Numbered from the stretch's first letter, positions 27,880-37,333 are shown. The stretch is 64,000 nt of DNA from an uncultured Bacilli bacterium (GCA_947588815.1 CANQAG010000003.1:58360-122359), one strand, 5' to 3'. Numbers and translations: made by a program. The notes: generated from the sequence alone by a model not told the origin.

Positions 27880-29179
27880 TGGAATCGTTGCTATTGTCGG
27901 ATCCCCTAATGTTGGAAAATCGACGCTTTTCAATCGTATTGTCGGAGAAAGGCAGGCTATTGTTCATGATGAAGCCGGCGTTACAAGAGATCGTCTTTAC
28001 GCTAAGGCTGAATGGCTAACTAGAGAATTTCAAATTATCGATACAGGAGGAGTTGAAGTCGCTTCGGCACCTTTTCAAGTGCAAATAAGAGCCCAAGTGG
28101 AAATTGCTATTGAAGAAGCTGATGTGATTGTCTTTGTAACGGATGGTAAAGTTGGAGTTACTCCTGATGATCGCTTGGTCACTAAAATGCTTCATAAATC
28201 TAGTAAACCGGTGATTTTGGTTGTCAATAAAATTGATGATATTTCTAAGGTAGATGACGTTCATGAGTTTTACGCGTTAGGAATCGGTGATCCGCTTGCA
28301 ATTTCAACTGCGCACGGAATCGGGATTGGTGATCTTCTTGATCGGATTGTAAAACTATTGCCGGATCGTAAAGTTAAAACTTATGAAGATGCGATTTGTT
28401 TCTCAATTATCGGGCGTCCTAATGTCGGAAAATCCAGTTTAACCAATGCAATTCTTAATCAAGAAAGAGTTATTGTTTCTTCAATCGAAGGTACCACTCG
28501 CGATTCGATCGATACTCCATTTAAAAGAGATGATAAGGAGTATGTTGTCATCGATACCGCAGGGTTGAAAAAACGCGGAAAAATTTATGAATCGGTCGAT
28601 AAATATGCGGCGATAAGAGCTTTAAGCGCGATTGAAAGAAGCGATGTTGTGTTGTTGGTAATCGATGCAAAAGAAGGAATCAACCAACAAGATAAACATG
28701 TTGTCGGTTACGCCTTTGAAGCTTCAAAGGCCATTATTATCGTTGTCAATAAATGGGATTTAGTCGCCAAGGATGAACATGCAATGGCGGATTTTACAAA
28801 AAAGATTCGCGAGGAGTTTAAGTTTTTAGATTACGCTCCAATTGTTTTTGTCTCCGCGAAAAATCGTTCGCGAATTGGAAACATTTTTCCGGAAATCGAT
28901 GTTGCGTATAATTCATACACGTCTCGACTATCAACTTCGATCTTGAATGAAATTATTCAAGATGCGCAGATTATGAATCCGACACCGGAATTTAACGGCG
29001 GAAGATTGAAGATTTATTATGCTAATCAAGCGACGATTAAACCTCCGACATTTGTTCTTTTTGTTAACAATCAAAATTATATGCATTTTTCTTATTTACG
29101 ATATCTTGAAAATAGATTGCGCGAAACTTTCGAATTAAAAGGTTCACCGATTAAATTGATTTTACGGGAGAGAAAATAA
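27872..29179 (+). CDS. der: Ribosome biogenesis GTPase Der (EngA)
   Basis: A 435-residue protein with two tandem GTPase domains (P-loops GSPNVGKST near 10 and GRPNVGKSS near 180; NKID and NKWD G4 motifs) and a C-terminal KH-like domain. Der acts in 50S subunit maturation. The ATG at 27872, preceded by GGAGAG inside cmk, gives the normal MASGIVAIVG start. Its TAATG overlap with gpsA shows translational coupling. Confidence 0.96.
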   Translation: MASGIVAIVGSPNVGKSTLFNRIVGERQAIVHDEAGVTRDRLYAKAEWLTREFQIIDTGGVEVASAPFQVQIRAQVEIAIEEADVIVFVTDGKVGVTPDDRLVTKMLHKSSKPVILVVNKIDDISKVDDVHEFYALGIGDPLAISTAHGIGIGDLLDRIVKLLPDRKVKTYEDAICFSIIGRPNVGKSSLTNAILNQERVIVSSIEGTTRDSIDTPFKRDDKEYVVIDTAGLKKRGKIYESVDKYAAIRALSAIERSDVVLLVIDAKEGINQQDKHVVGYAFEASKAIIIVVNKWDLVAKDEHAMADFTKKIREEFKFLDYAPIVFVSAKNRSRIGNIFPEIDVAYNSYTSRLSTSILNEIIQDAQIMNPTPEFNGGRLKIYYANQATIKPPTFVLFVNNQNYMHFSYLRYLENRLRETFELKGSPIKLILRERK

Positions 29180-30183
29180 TGAAGATTACGATTTTAGGTT
29201 CAGGCACTTGGGGTACTGCATTAGGTCAACTTTTATGTGACAATAGTCATGAAGTGACCATTTACGGAATCGTCAAAGAACAGGTTGATGATATCAATCT
29301 CAATCATCAGAATTTAGCTTATTTTAATGATGATGTCGTTTTGCCTTCATCGTTAAAAGCTACCATGGATTTAAAAGAAGCGATGAAAGATCCTGAAATT
29401 ATCGTATTAGCGGTTCCAACTATTGCAATACGTTCAATTTTAGAGCAAATTAAACCATTGATCAAAAATCGCCCCTATTTAGTGAGTGTTGCCAAAGGGT
29501 TTGATACGAATTCAACAAAACGAATGTCAGAATTAATTCGCGAAATAATTCCCGAACAAATGCGACAAGAAGTGGTTTCTTTAATCGGACCGGGGCATGC
29601 TGAAGAAGTCATTTATCGTTATTTAACCTTAGTCACGTCTACTTCGTTGGATTTTGAAGCCGCGAAAAAGATACAAGAGATTTTTTCGAATCGCTACTTT
29701 AGAGTTTACACTCAAACCGATGAAATCGGAGCAGAGTATGGAGTGGCTTTGAAAAACGTCATCGCGATTGCCGCTGGATGTATCGTCGGATTAGGACAAG
29801 GCGATAATGCTAGAGCTGCCCTTTTAACGCGAGGATTGGCAGAAATTGTTCGTTTTGGCGTGGCTTTCGGCGGTAAATTTCAAACTTTTTTAGGTCTTAC
29901 CGGTTTAGGGGATCTTGAAGTTACTTGTAATTCGCGTCATTCTCGAAATTTTCAAGCGGGATATGCTATTGGAAAAGCAAATTCTGCCAAAGAATTTTTA
30001 GCTACAAATACCAAAACCGTAGAAGGAATAAGAACAGCAAAAATTGTCTATCAATTAGCTAAAGAAAACAATATCGAAATGCCGATTACAGAAGCGGTTT
30101 ATAATGTTTTATACAACGATAAAAAACCTTCCGATGTTATCACGCAATTAATGGCACGACAATTAAAAGACGAAACTGAATAA
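29179..30183 (+). CDS. gpsA: Glycerol-3-phosphate dehydrogenase [NAD(P)+]
   Basis: A 334-residue enzyme that makes sn-glycerol-3-phosphate from dihydroxyacetone phosphate for phospholipid synthesis. N-terminal nucleotide fold ILGSGTWGTALGQLL; catalytic region GVALKNVIAIAAG with its lysine; GLTGLGDLEVTCNSRHSRNFQAG; C-terminal TVEGIRTAK. Start overlaps der. The der-gpsA order, with a SpoVIF-type gene after it, is typical of Bacilli. Confidence 0.95.
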   Translation: MKITILGSGTWGTALGQLLCDNSHEVTIYGIVKEQVDDINLNHQNLAYFNDDVVLPSSLKATMDLKEAMKDPEIIVLAVPTIAIRSILEQIKPLIKNRPYLVSVAKGFDTNSTKRMSELIREIIPEQMRQEVVSLIGPGHAEEVIYRYLTLVTSTSLDFEAAKKIQEIFSNRYFRVYTQTDEIGAEYGVALKNVIAIAAGCIVGLGQGDNARAALLTRGLAEIVRFGVAFGGKFQTFLGLTGLGDLEVTCNSRHSRNFQAGYAIGKANSAKEFLATNTKTVEGIRTAKIVYQLAKENNIEMPITEAVYNVLYNDKKPSDVITQLMARQLKDETE

Positions 30184-30227
30184 ACACCTTTTTATCATCT
30201 TTGCATATATTAGCCTAGGTGATAAAG

Positions 30228-30464
30228 ATGAATGACTCAATTTTTGATAAAGTCGAAAAAAAGACTAATGTGAAAAGAGATGACATTATTAGGTTAGCTA
30301 AATCGTTATCAGGGAAAGATTTAAATGATGACGATAATTTGCGAAAACTGATTAAAGATGTTGCCCGACTCGCGGGCAAAGAAGTCTCGAAAGAGAAAGA
30401 AGAAAAAATTATTAATGCGGTTAAAAAGGACAAAGTTCCAAAAGATATCAATAAAGTGATTTAG
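30228..30464 (+). CDS. Stage VI sporulation protein F-like protein
   Basis: A 78-residue protein matching the SpoVIF family along its whole length: FDKVEKKTNVKRDDIIRLAKS, then LRKLIKDVARLAGKEVSKEKEEKI and the ending KVPKDINKVI. AGGTGAT precedes the ATG at 30228; an in-frame GTG nine bases upstream is less likely. In Bacillus SpoVIF helps spore coat assembly, but relatives occur in non-sporulating low-GC bacteria and no other sporulation gene is in the window. Own terminator follows. Confidence 0.75.
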   Translation: MNDSIFDKVEKKTNVKRDDIIRLAKSLSGKDLNDDDNLRKLIKDVARLAGKEVSKEKEEKIINAVKKDKVPKDINKVI

Positions 30465-30488
30465 CATCGTCGAAGCGATGCTTTTTTT
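30463..30488 (+). terminator. Terminator after the SpoVIF-like gene
   Basis: GCATCG and CGATGC pair around a 6-base loop and are followed by seven T. The stem begins within the stop codon. Confidence 0.85.
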
Positions 30489-30557
30489 CATTTATAAAAA
30501 ATCTTTTTTGGGGAAATACTAAATTACGAAGATATCTTCTTCAAGAAAGGAAAACAT

Positions 30558-30737
30558 ATGAAAAATTCAAAAGTTATTTGCAGACCTTGCAAAGAGCAAA
30601 ACAACTGGGAAATTCAAGGACCGGACGGCAAGGTATTAGACAAACATTTTGCCACACGCTTCGAGTGCGTTAAGGAAGGCGAAAGACTTGCTATGGAATG
30701 CGGTTGTGAACTTTGTGTTCTCGATCACTACGAATAA
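30558..30737 (+). CDS. Small Cys-containing DUF2188-like protein
   Basis: A 59-residue ORF with GAAAGG 8 bp before its ATG and its own terminator after it. The body (WEIQGPDG, then HFATRFECVKEGERLAME, then ELCVLDH) follows the DUF2188 pattern: an opening W-V strand, a TK/R-E-A helix and a short final strand. Cysteines occur as CRPC at the N-terminus and CGCELC near the C-terminus, which could bind metal or be redox active; that is unusual for the family as I know it. Function unknown. Confidence 0.75.
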   Translation: MKNSKVICRPCKEQNNWEIQGPDGKVLDKHFATRFECVKEGERLAMECGCELCVLDHYE

Positions 30738-30745
30738 TAATTTGT

Positions 30746-30770
30746 AAACGGCCATTTGAAAGGCCGTTTT
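30746..30770 (+). terminator. Terminator between the DUF2188-like gene and enolase
   Basis: AAACGGCC and GGCCGTTT form an 8-bp stem with a short T-run, ending about 20 bp before the enolase ATG. No promoter is obvious in the remaining gap, so part of enolase transcription may come through this site. Confidence 0.75.
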
Positions 30771-30777
30771 AAAATAG

Positions 30778-32079
<1,302 letters not shown>

Positions 32080-32110
32080 CTTTAATTGCAATAATGAAAA
32101 TTAAAAAAAA

Positions 32111-32152
32111 CAAATAAGCGGTTTACTGAATGGGTAGACTGCTTATTTTTTT
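32111..32152 (+). terminator. Terminator after enolase
   Basis: AAATAAGC and GCTTATTT with an inner GTTTAC/GTAGAC stem, followed by a run of T. The remaining 235 bp to the next gene is very AT-rich with no gene seen. Confidence 0.8.
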
Positions 32153-32387
32153 ACTTTGATTTTGCGTCAAAAAAATATAAAACCGGTTTTACAAATTTAA
32201 ATACAGTAAAACAATTTTTATTAATATTTTAAGTTTTTTTAACTTGTTATAATCTATTTTATAAGTTTTATTATTAATATTTTTTATATAAATTTTAAAT
32301 TTTTTAAAGAAGGTTTAAAAATTTTTCAATTTACGCTATATTTTATTTAGCTCTATATAAACAAACATTAAGCAGTAGGTATGATGT

Positions 32388-32969
32388 ATGGATGAACGCG
32401 AATTGACATTACTTTATCTTTTAGATAATTTTTCAGCAAACTTTGCTTACTATAGAAAACAAAAAGGATTCTCACAAACGGAATTTGCTAAAACGCTCAA
32501 TATTTCTAAACAAGCGGTATCTAAATGGGAAAAGGGTAGTTGTTTTCCTGATTTGCCACGACTTTTATATTTATGCAATTATTTTGAAATTTCACTTGAC
32601 GATTTCTTTGAAGAAAAGCCATCTCATTTAAAATATCAAAATCCCTATGCCTTTGAAAAAGAAAAAATTAAAGAGATGCTTATAGTGTTAAGGAAAAACA
32701 CCGGATTAACACAAAATGATTTTTCACGTTACGTCAATATGACACCGCAGATCGTTTGTTTTTGGGAAAAAGGAGAAGCGATTCCTTCTATTGATGTTAT
32801 TAAAGAATTATGCGATAAACTTGACATATCGTTAGATGATTTTTTTCATTATCGACTTTTAAAAAAAGAAAAACCTTATCGTGATTATTTGAAATTAGGT
32901 TTTAAAATATTTATCGGTATTTGGATATTATTATTTACTTCGTTAATAATCTTGTCATTTTTCATTTAG
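32388..32969 (+). CDS. Membrane-anchored regulator with two XRE-type HTH domains
   Basis: A 193-residue protein with two tandem Cro/C1-type helix-turn-helix domains: residues 17-72 (KGFSQTEFAKTLNISKQAVSKWEKG) and 103-157 (TGLTQNDFSRYVNMTPQIVCFWEKGE). Each ends in a matching LDDFF motif, so the second looks like an internal duplication. A single hydrophobic helix occupies residues 171-192. Such anchoring suggests DNA binding at the membrane. No phage genes are adjacent; the target may be its own promoter or the following rhuM. The ribosome site (GTAGGTATG) is weak. Confidence 0.85.
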   Translation: MDERELTLLYLLDNFSANFAYYRKQKGFSQTEFAKTLNISKQAVSKWEKGSCFPDLPRLLYLCNYFEISLDDFFEEKPSHLKYQNPYAFEKEKIKEMLIVLRKNTGLTQNDFSRYVNMTPQIVCFWEKGEAIPSIDVIKELCDKLDISLDDFFHYRLLKKEKPYRDYLKLGFKIFIGIWILLFTSLIILSFFI

Positions 32970-33063
32970 ATTAGAAAATAATTATCGGTTTTATTGCTAG
33001 CTTTATTTAAATAAAACAGAAATTTGATATATTTAATTATTAGAGGGTGGAGGAAACTTTAAT

Positions 33064-34122
33064 ATGACAAAAAAGAAAGATAACAATGTTACAATTCGAA
33101 GCTCTGCTGCCGAATATCTTACTTATGTGGCCTCAATAGGCGAAGAAACTCAAAATATCGAAGTTAGATATGAAGATGAAAATATTTGGCTTACGCAAAA
33201 AATGATGGGATTACTTTTTAATGTTGAAACGCATACGATTAACTATCATATTAAGAAAATTTTTGCTGATAGGGAATTGTTAGAAGAAGCAACTATTCGA
33301 AATTTTCGAATAGCTCAAAATGAAGGCGATAGAACTATAACTAGAAAGACGATTCATTATAATCTTCAAATGATTATCGCGGTTGGTTTTAAAGTTAATT
33401 CTGAAAGAGCGGTTCAATTTCGTAAATGGGTTAATCAAATAGCATCCGAATATACAATCAAGGGTTGGGTTATGGATGATGAAAGATTAATCAGAGGAAC
33501 TTATTTAACTGATAAGTATTTTGAAGAACAATTGGAAAGAGTTCGCGAAATACGTGCTTCTGAAAGAAAGTTTTACCAAAAAATAACCGATTTATATGCT
33601 ACAGCGATTGATTACGACAAGGAATCTTTAGCAACAAAAAGATTTTATGCCACGGTCCAAAACAAAATGCATTATGCTATTCATGGCCATACAGCCGCCG
33701 AATTAATTGTTGAAAGAGCTGATTCAAGCAAAGAACATATGGGACTTACCACTTGGAAAGATAGTCCGGATGGTAAAATTCAAAAATCAGATGTTGTGAT
33801 CGCTAAAAACTACTTAAACGAATTTGAACTTAGTCAACTTAATAGAATGGTAAATGCGTATTTGGATTTTGCCGAAAATATGGCCCAAAGAAAAATTCCG
33901 CTTACAATGGAAGATTGGGAAAATCGGCTTAATTCATTTATTGAAATGTTTGAATATGGGCTATTAAAAGATGCAGGAAAGGTTTCGAATGAAATCGCAA
34001 GACTTCACGCTGAAACAGAGTTTGAAAAATACAGAGTAATCCAAGATAAATTGTTTATGTCTGATTTTGATAAGTATTTGCTCGAATTAGAAGAACATAT
34101 AAAAAATGCAAAAAAAGATTAA
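33064..34122 (+). CDS. RhuM-family virulence protein homologue
   Basis: A 352-residue cytoplasmic protein with the RhuM family hallmarks: EVRYEDENIWLTQKMMGLLFNVETHTINYHIKK at 45-80 (a winged-helix-like N-terminus), NFRIAQNEGDRTITRKTIHYNLQMIIAVGFKVNSERAVQFRKW at 100-142 and a long helical C-terminal half. RhuM was named from a Salmonella pathogenicity island; its biochemical activity is unknown and it is common as a mobile accessory gene. AGAGGGTGGAGG precedes the ATG. It may have arrived with the neighbouring HTH gene. Confidence 0.87.
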   Translation: MTKKKDNNVTIRSSAAEYLTYVASIGEETQNIEVRYEDENIWLTQKMMGLLFNVETHTINYHIKKIFADRELLEEATIRNFRIAQNEGDRTITRKTIHYNLQMIIAVGFKVNSERAVQFRKWVNQIASEYTIKGWVMDDERLIRGTYLTDKYFEEQLERVREIRASERKFYQKITDLYATAIDYDKESLATKRFYATVQNKMHYAIHGHTAAELIVERADSSKEHMGLTTWKDSPDGKIQKSDVVIAKNYLNEFELSQLNRMVNAYLDFAENMAQRKIPLTMEDWENRLNSFIEMFEYGLLKDAGKVSNEIARLHAETEFEKYRVIQDKLFMSDFDKYLLELEEHIKNAKKD

Positions 34123-34541
34123 TTTGATCGAAACCTCAAAGGATTTCTAGTATTGAAATTCATTCATAACCATTAATATTTTAATTGTTTTGCTTCATAA
34201 TAATTTGCGATAACGATCTATTTGTTCATTAAAAGTTGCTACTATACTATAATATGGCAATTAATTAAAAAAGTCTTACGTTTCCATAATATAAATAACC
34301 TATGATTTATTACTTGAAGGAAACGTTTTTTGATACTGCAAAAAGTCGAATAAATATTGAAAACGAAATACATATAACACGTATAACGCGGATCATTTTT
34401 TGATGATCGTCAATATCTTTCAAAGAATATTAAAACATCGATTTGCGTTTGAGGTATAAAGGTCTAGGGTATAACTTAAAAATTTTTTTAAAACCAAAGC
34501 ATTTTATTATTAATAAATATTGCTTACAAACAGATAATTAG
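34123..34541. other. AT-rich gap with one inverted repeat, no gene seen
   Basis: About 420 bp. ACGTTTCC at 34278 and GGAAACGT at 34319, followed by six T, could form a stem with a 33-base loop, perhaps a loose terminator after rhuM. Nothing else was recognised; no tRNA and no ORF with a ribosome site. Confidence 0.5.
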
Positions 34542-34570
34542 TTGACAGTAAAATAATTTTGTGGTATTTT
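34542..34570 (+). promoter_or_regulatory. Promoter of rpmG-secE-nusG
   Basis: Perfect TTGACA, 17-bp spacer, and TGGTATTTT, an extended -10 with a weak box. It lies 36 bp before the rpmG ATG. Confidence 0.65.
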
Positions 34571-34605
34571 GCTTTCAGCAAGTTTAAAATAAGAAGGTGA
34601 TATAG

Positions 34606-34755
34606 ATGAGAGAAAAAGTTATTTTGATATGCACTCAATGTCTTTCTAGAAACTATACAACCACTAAAAAAAAGACTGATGTCAGTAAACGGATGGAACT
34701 TGTTAAATATTGCCCTAAGTGCAATGCCCATACGTTACACAAAGAATCACGATAG
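34606..34755 (+). CDS. rpmG: Ribosomal protein bL33 (zinc-binding form)
   Basis: A 49-residue protein with CTQC near residue 9 and CPKC near 36, the zinc-ribbon (C+) form of L33, plus the YTTTKK segment. GAAGGTGATATAG precedes the ATG. It heads the conserved rpmG-secE-nusG cluster. A C+ form binds zinc and is usually the zinc-replete paralogue where two exist. Confidence 0.93.
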   Translation: MREKVILICTQCLSRNYTTTKKKTDVSKRMELVKYCPKCNAHTLHKESR

Positions 34756-34767
34756 GGAGGATTCGTT

Positions 34768-35016
34768 ATGTATAAGATTAAGCGTTATTTCCAAGGTGTC
34801 TTGAAACAAGCGAAAATGGTCAGATGGCCTTCTCGTAAAGATTTGCTTGTTTCAGTGAGCGTAGTATTAGTCATCGTCGCTTTTTCAGCTTTAATGTTGG
34901 CTTTAGATGATTTTATCGTTTCACAATTGCTTCAAGAGCTAGATCGCAATTTTGCCACTAGTAGTGATTCCGCCACCAGCGAAGCCGTTGCGATGTTATT
35001 TAATGTCTTGCGCTAG
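34768..35016 (+). CDS. secE: Preprotein translocase subunit SecE
   Basis: An 82-residue protein with the SecE amphipathic helix (YFQGVLKQAKMVRWPSRKD) and one membrane segment. It clamps the SecY channel that SecA drives. GGGAGG precedes the ATG, 12 bp after rpmG; the C-terminal tail is Ser/Thr-rich and a little longer than usual. Confidence 0.93.
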   Translation: MYKIKRYFQGVLKQAKMVRWPSRKDLLVSVSVVLVIVAFSALMLALDDFIVSQLLQELDRNFATSSDSATSEAVAMLFNVLR

Positions 35017-35028
35017 AAAGGATTAAAT

Positions 35029-35580
35029 ATGGATACTAATATCGAAAAACAATGGTATGTTGTAAATACCTATGCTTCTCATGAAAATAAAGTTAAAGAA
35101 AATCTTGAACGTCGTGTCGAATCGATGGCATTGCAAGATTATATTTTTAGAATTATTGTTGCGGAGCATGAAGTTCCGGTAATGAAAGACGGGGTTGCAA
35201 CCGGAAAGACGAAAATGAAAAATCTTTATCCCGGCTATGTCTTTATCGAAATGATTATGACGGATGAAGCGTGGTACATGGTTCGTAATACACCAGGGGT
35301 TACAGGATTCGTCGGATCATCCGGTGGCGGAGCTAAACCTTTCCCGGTAACTAGAGAGCAAATCGAACCGGTCTTAAAAAGAATGGGTATGGTTGATTTT
35401 GAAATGTACTCAAATTATGAAGTCGGAGATTTAGTAAGAGTTATCGCGGGTACGTTTGAAAGCACCGAAGGAACCATTGAATCAATTAACACCGAATTGG
35501 GAGAAGTGACTATTTCAGCGTTATTCTTCGGAAGACCGACTTCTATTACCGTAAAGTTTTCTGAAGTTGAAAAGATTTAA
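35029..35580 (+). CDS. nusG: Transcription termination/antitermination protein NusG
   Basis: A 183-residue elongation factor: NGN domain (QWYVVNTYASHENKVKENLERR at the start, YPGYVFIEM and RNTPGVTGFVG near 85-100) and a C-terminal KOW domain (GDLVRVIAGTFESTEGTIE). Binds RNA polymerase clamp and ribosome or Rho. AGAAAGG precedes the ATG. In most Firmicutes rplK follows; here a terminator follows and rplK is about 18 kb away. Confidence 0.95.
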   Translation: MDTNIEKQWYVVNTYASHENKVKENLERRVESMALQDYIFRIIVAEHEVPVMKDGVATGKTKMKNLYPGYVFIEMIMTDEAWYMVRNTPGVTGFVGSSGGGAKPFPVTREQIEPVLKRMGMVDFEMYSNYEVGDLVRVIAGTFESTEGTIESINTELGEVTISALFFGRPTSITVKFSEVEKI

Positions 35581-35583
35581 ATT

Positions 35584-35621
35584 AAAAAATACTTCCAAAA
35601 TAAAATCGGAAGTATTTTTTT
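35584..35621 (+). terminator. Terminator after nusG
   Basis: AAAATACTTCC and GGAAGTATTTTTTT pair around an 11-base loop, followed by T. It ends the rpmG-secE-nusG transcript. Confidence 0.85.
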
Positions 35622-35718
35622 ATACAATAAAATCGAAAAATCAATTATTACTTACATTAATATATTCATCAATACTCTGTTAGAAGAAAGGCAAGATATA
35701 ATGGAAGTGTAAGGATCC

Positions 35719-35741
35719 GATCAGTAAGTTCTTAACTGATC
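35719..35741. repeat. Inverted repeat before the tandem repeats
   Basis: GATCAGTAAG and CTTAACTGATC pair with a single bulge and a 2-base loop. It lies just before the 33-bp repeats and may be part of the same element. Confidence 0.5.
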
Positions 35742-35746
35742 ATTTT

Positions 35747-35870
35747 AAACTTTTGTAAAGGACTTTTATGGGTGCACACAAACTTTTTCAAGGGACTTTT
35801 ATAACAATACGCAAACTTTTTCAAGGAACTTTTGCAATAATATGTAAATTTTTTCAAGCGAGATTTGCTG
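35747..35870. repeat. 33-bp tandem repeats, three to four copies
   Basis: Units begin at 35747, 35780, 35813 and 35846 and each opens with AAACTTTTTCAAGG-like sequence followed by A/GACTTTT; the last copy fades. Thirty-three bases is eleven codons, so in one frame the copies read KLFQGTF with variable residues between. The units are not identical, which suggests age or selection. There are no spacers, so this is not a CRISPR array. Confidence 0.85.
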
Positions 35871-35887
35871 TAAAAGTAGTTTTTTAA
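35768..35887 (+). CDS. Possible 39-residue repeat peptide
   Basis: An ATG with GTAAAGGAC 6 bp upstream opens a frame through the tandem repeats that reads two copies of KLFQGTF and a third diverged KFFQARF, ending in VKVVF. The repeat length of a whole number of codons and the ribosome-like site fit a coded peptide, but the repeats may equally be non-coding DNA with a chance frame. Confidence 0.25.
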   Translation: MGAHKLFQGTFITIRKLFQGTFAIICKFFQARFAVKVVF

Positions 35888-35948
35888 TAAGTAAATGTAT
35901 TAGCAATTTATTAATTTAGTTATATATCTATTAGTCGATTTTATTATC

Positions 35949-36758
35949 TTAATTATCGACGGATGATTTTAATTTTATTATTACGATATGATAACCAAGT
36001 AAAACACAATATCCGATGACATAAAAAAGAAACAATAAAATGATCACGTTTGATATTGGACCATATAAGGTGTCGTAAGAAGCGATATATCTTAAATAGA
36101 AGTCATATAGAAGCACACCGCTTGAAAGACCGAAAGAAGCGATTGATGAGCCGATAAAAGCGTCTTTCCACTTTATAGCGAACGTTGACGAGAGACGATA
36201 TAAAAAAGCTAAAGAGAAGGAAAGAATAGCCGTTAAGAAAAGAAAGCGAAAGATTGCAAAAGTAAAAAAGAGATTTAAAACCATCGAGTAATAAGTGATG
36301 ACGATAAAAAATAGAAAAAGACCGGTGGTGACAATTAAAAATAAAATTGTAATGATAATGGATTGGGCTTTGGCTCTAAAGAATGGTAATTTAGGAAGAT
36401 GATTTTTAAATCGAGTGTAAGCAAAGAAATTATTAATACCATGTGAAGCGACGTAAAAGGCTACAAGAGCGCTAAAACCCAAAGAAATAAAAGAACTCAT
36501 TTTGTTGCGGTAAAGGAAGTCGATAAGATCGTTTATTTGTTGTTGATTAAGATAATATGATAAAAACGTTTCTACTATTTGAGAGGAAGCAAAGGTTGAA
36601 AGTAAAGCAGCACTAATCAATAAAGTGGGCATTAAAGAAAAAAGAAGATAATAGGCTAAAGAAGCGGGAGCAAAAAATAAATCGCCTTCTAATGTGAATA
36701 ATTGATGTAATTTTATATATATCGGATGATTAAAAATTTTATCTTTGATTTTCTTCAT
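35949..36758 (-). CDS. YihY/BrkB family membrane protein
   Basis: A 269-residue protein with six predicted membrane segments (LAYYLLFSLMPTLLISAALL near 31, then pairs near 90, 135, 170, 205 and 240). The early ASLAYYLLFSLMP motif is typical of the YihY/virulence factor BrkB family, once thought to be ribonuclease BN. The physiological role is unknown. It lacks any clear operon partner. Confidence 0.85.
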   Translation of the reverse strand: MKKIKDKIFNHPIYIKLHQLFTLEGDLFFAPASLAYYLLFSLMPTLLISAALLSTFASSQIVETFLSYYLNQQQINDLIDFLYRNKMSSFISLGFSALVAFYVASHGINNFFAYTRFKNHLPKLPFFRAKAQSIIITILFLIVTTGLFLFFIVITYYSMVLNLFFTFAIFRFLFLTAILSFSLAFLYRLSSTFAIKWKDAFIGSSIASFGLSSGVLLYDFYLRYIASYDTLYGPISNVIILLFLFYVIGYCVLLGYHIVIIKLKSSVDN

Positions 36759-37072
36759 GTATTTATTATTGACGTATTAAGAAAGATTAAAAAAATTTGC
36801 ATAATAAAAAAAATCAAATTATTGGTCGATTTTGCTAATATTTATAAATTACAAGGTCTCCTTATTCTTAAATGCGAAGGTAATTTCATTTGAATTATTT
36901 TATAATTTATTCAATATTTTTTAATTAAAAAAGGACTATATCGATTTATAGTCCTTTTCACTTATTAAAGCAAAATTAATTATTTGGTTTATTTTTACTT
37001 TAAGGCAAACTTGGTGTAATTTATCAAAACTTTTATTCTTCTTCTAAATGACACACTTGCTAATAAATATTT
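36759..37072. other. Gap with terminator only
   Basis: About 310 bp, AT-rich. It contains the terminator at 36929-36958 and no ORF with a ribosome site on either strand. Confidence 0.6.
36929..36958 (-). terminator. Terminator of the exported-protein/small-protein/lipoprotein operon
   Basis: AAAAGGACTATA and TATAGTCCTTTT form a 12-bp stem with a 6-base loop; on the minus strand it is followed by six T. It lies downstream of the lipoprotein gene. Confidence 0.8.
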
Positions 37073-37333
37073 CTATTTATATCTTAACCAAGGCAATTCT
37101 ACTGAATGATGATTGTCTTTTGTTGAACTAGGTTCTTCTTCATTACTGGTTGATTCGGATATTGAAGAGGAATCGCTATCACCATAACTACTGGTATTTA
37201 ATGTATCTATATTACTTGTTGAAGAAGTATTGACGCTAGATCTATTATTATTGTTATTTACACATGATATTAAAAAGATTGATAAAATGCAAAGTAAGAC
37301 TTTTTTAGTTAAGCCACCACTCTGTAGTTTCAT
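37073..37333 (-). CDS. Short Ser/Thr-rich lipoprotein
   Basis: An 86-residue protein: signal peptide with lipobox FLISC (Cys24), an Asn run, then about 45 residues of Ser, Thr, Asp and Glu, and a short end VELPWLRYK. It has no globular domain, so it looks like a surface-anchored tether. The start was set at the ATG after TTTCGGAGAAACAA; the longer frame has no ribosome site. It overlaps the end of the 45-residue gene upstream, so the two are co-translated. Confidence 0.75.
   Translation of the reverse strand: MKLQSGGLTKKVLLCILSIFLISCVNNNNNRSSVNTSSTSNIDTLNTSSYGDSDSSSISESTSNEEEPSSTKDNHHSVELPWLRYK

Noticed and set aside
30215-30451. Minus-strand ORF opposite the SpoVIF-like gene
   Set aside because: It is Ser/Phe/Leu-rich with no ribosome site and is the shadow of a gene with clear family identity.
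32388-34122. Toxin-antitoxin or phage-defence system
   Set aside because: RhuM has no established toxic or defence activity, the HTH gene is membrane-anchored, and no integrase, nuclease or methylase is nearby.
35747-35870. CRISPR array
   Set aside because: The 33-bp units follow each other directly with no spacers, the units differ from one another and there are no cas genes.
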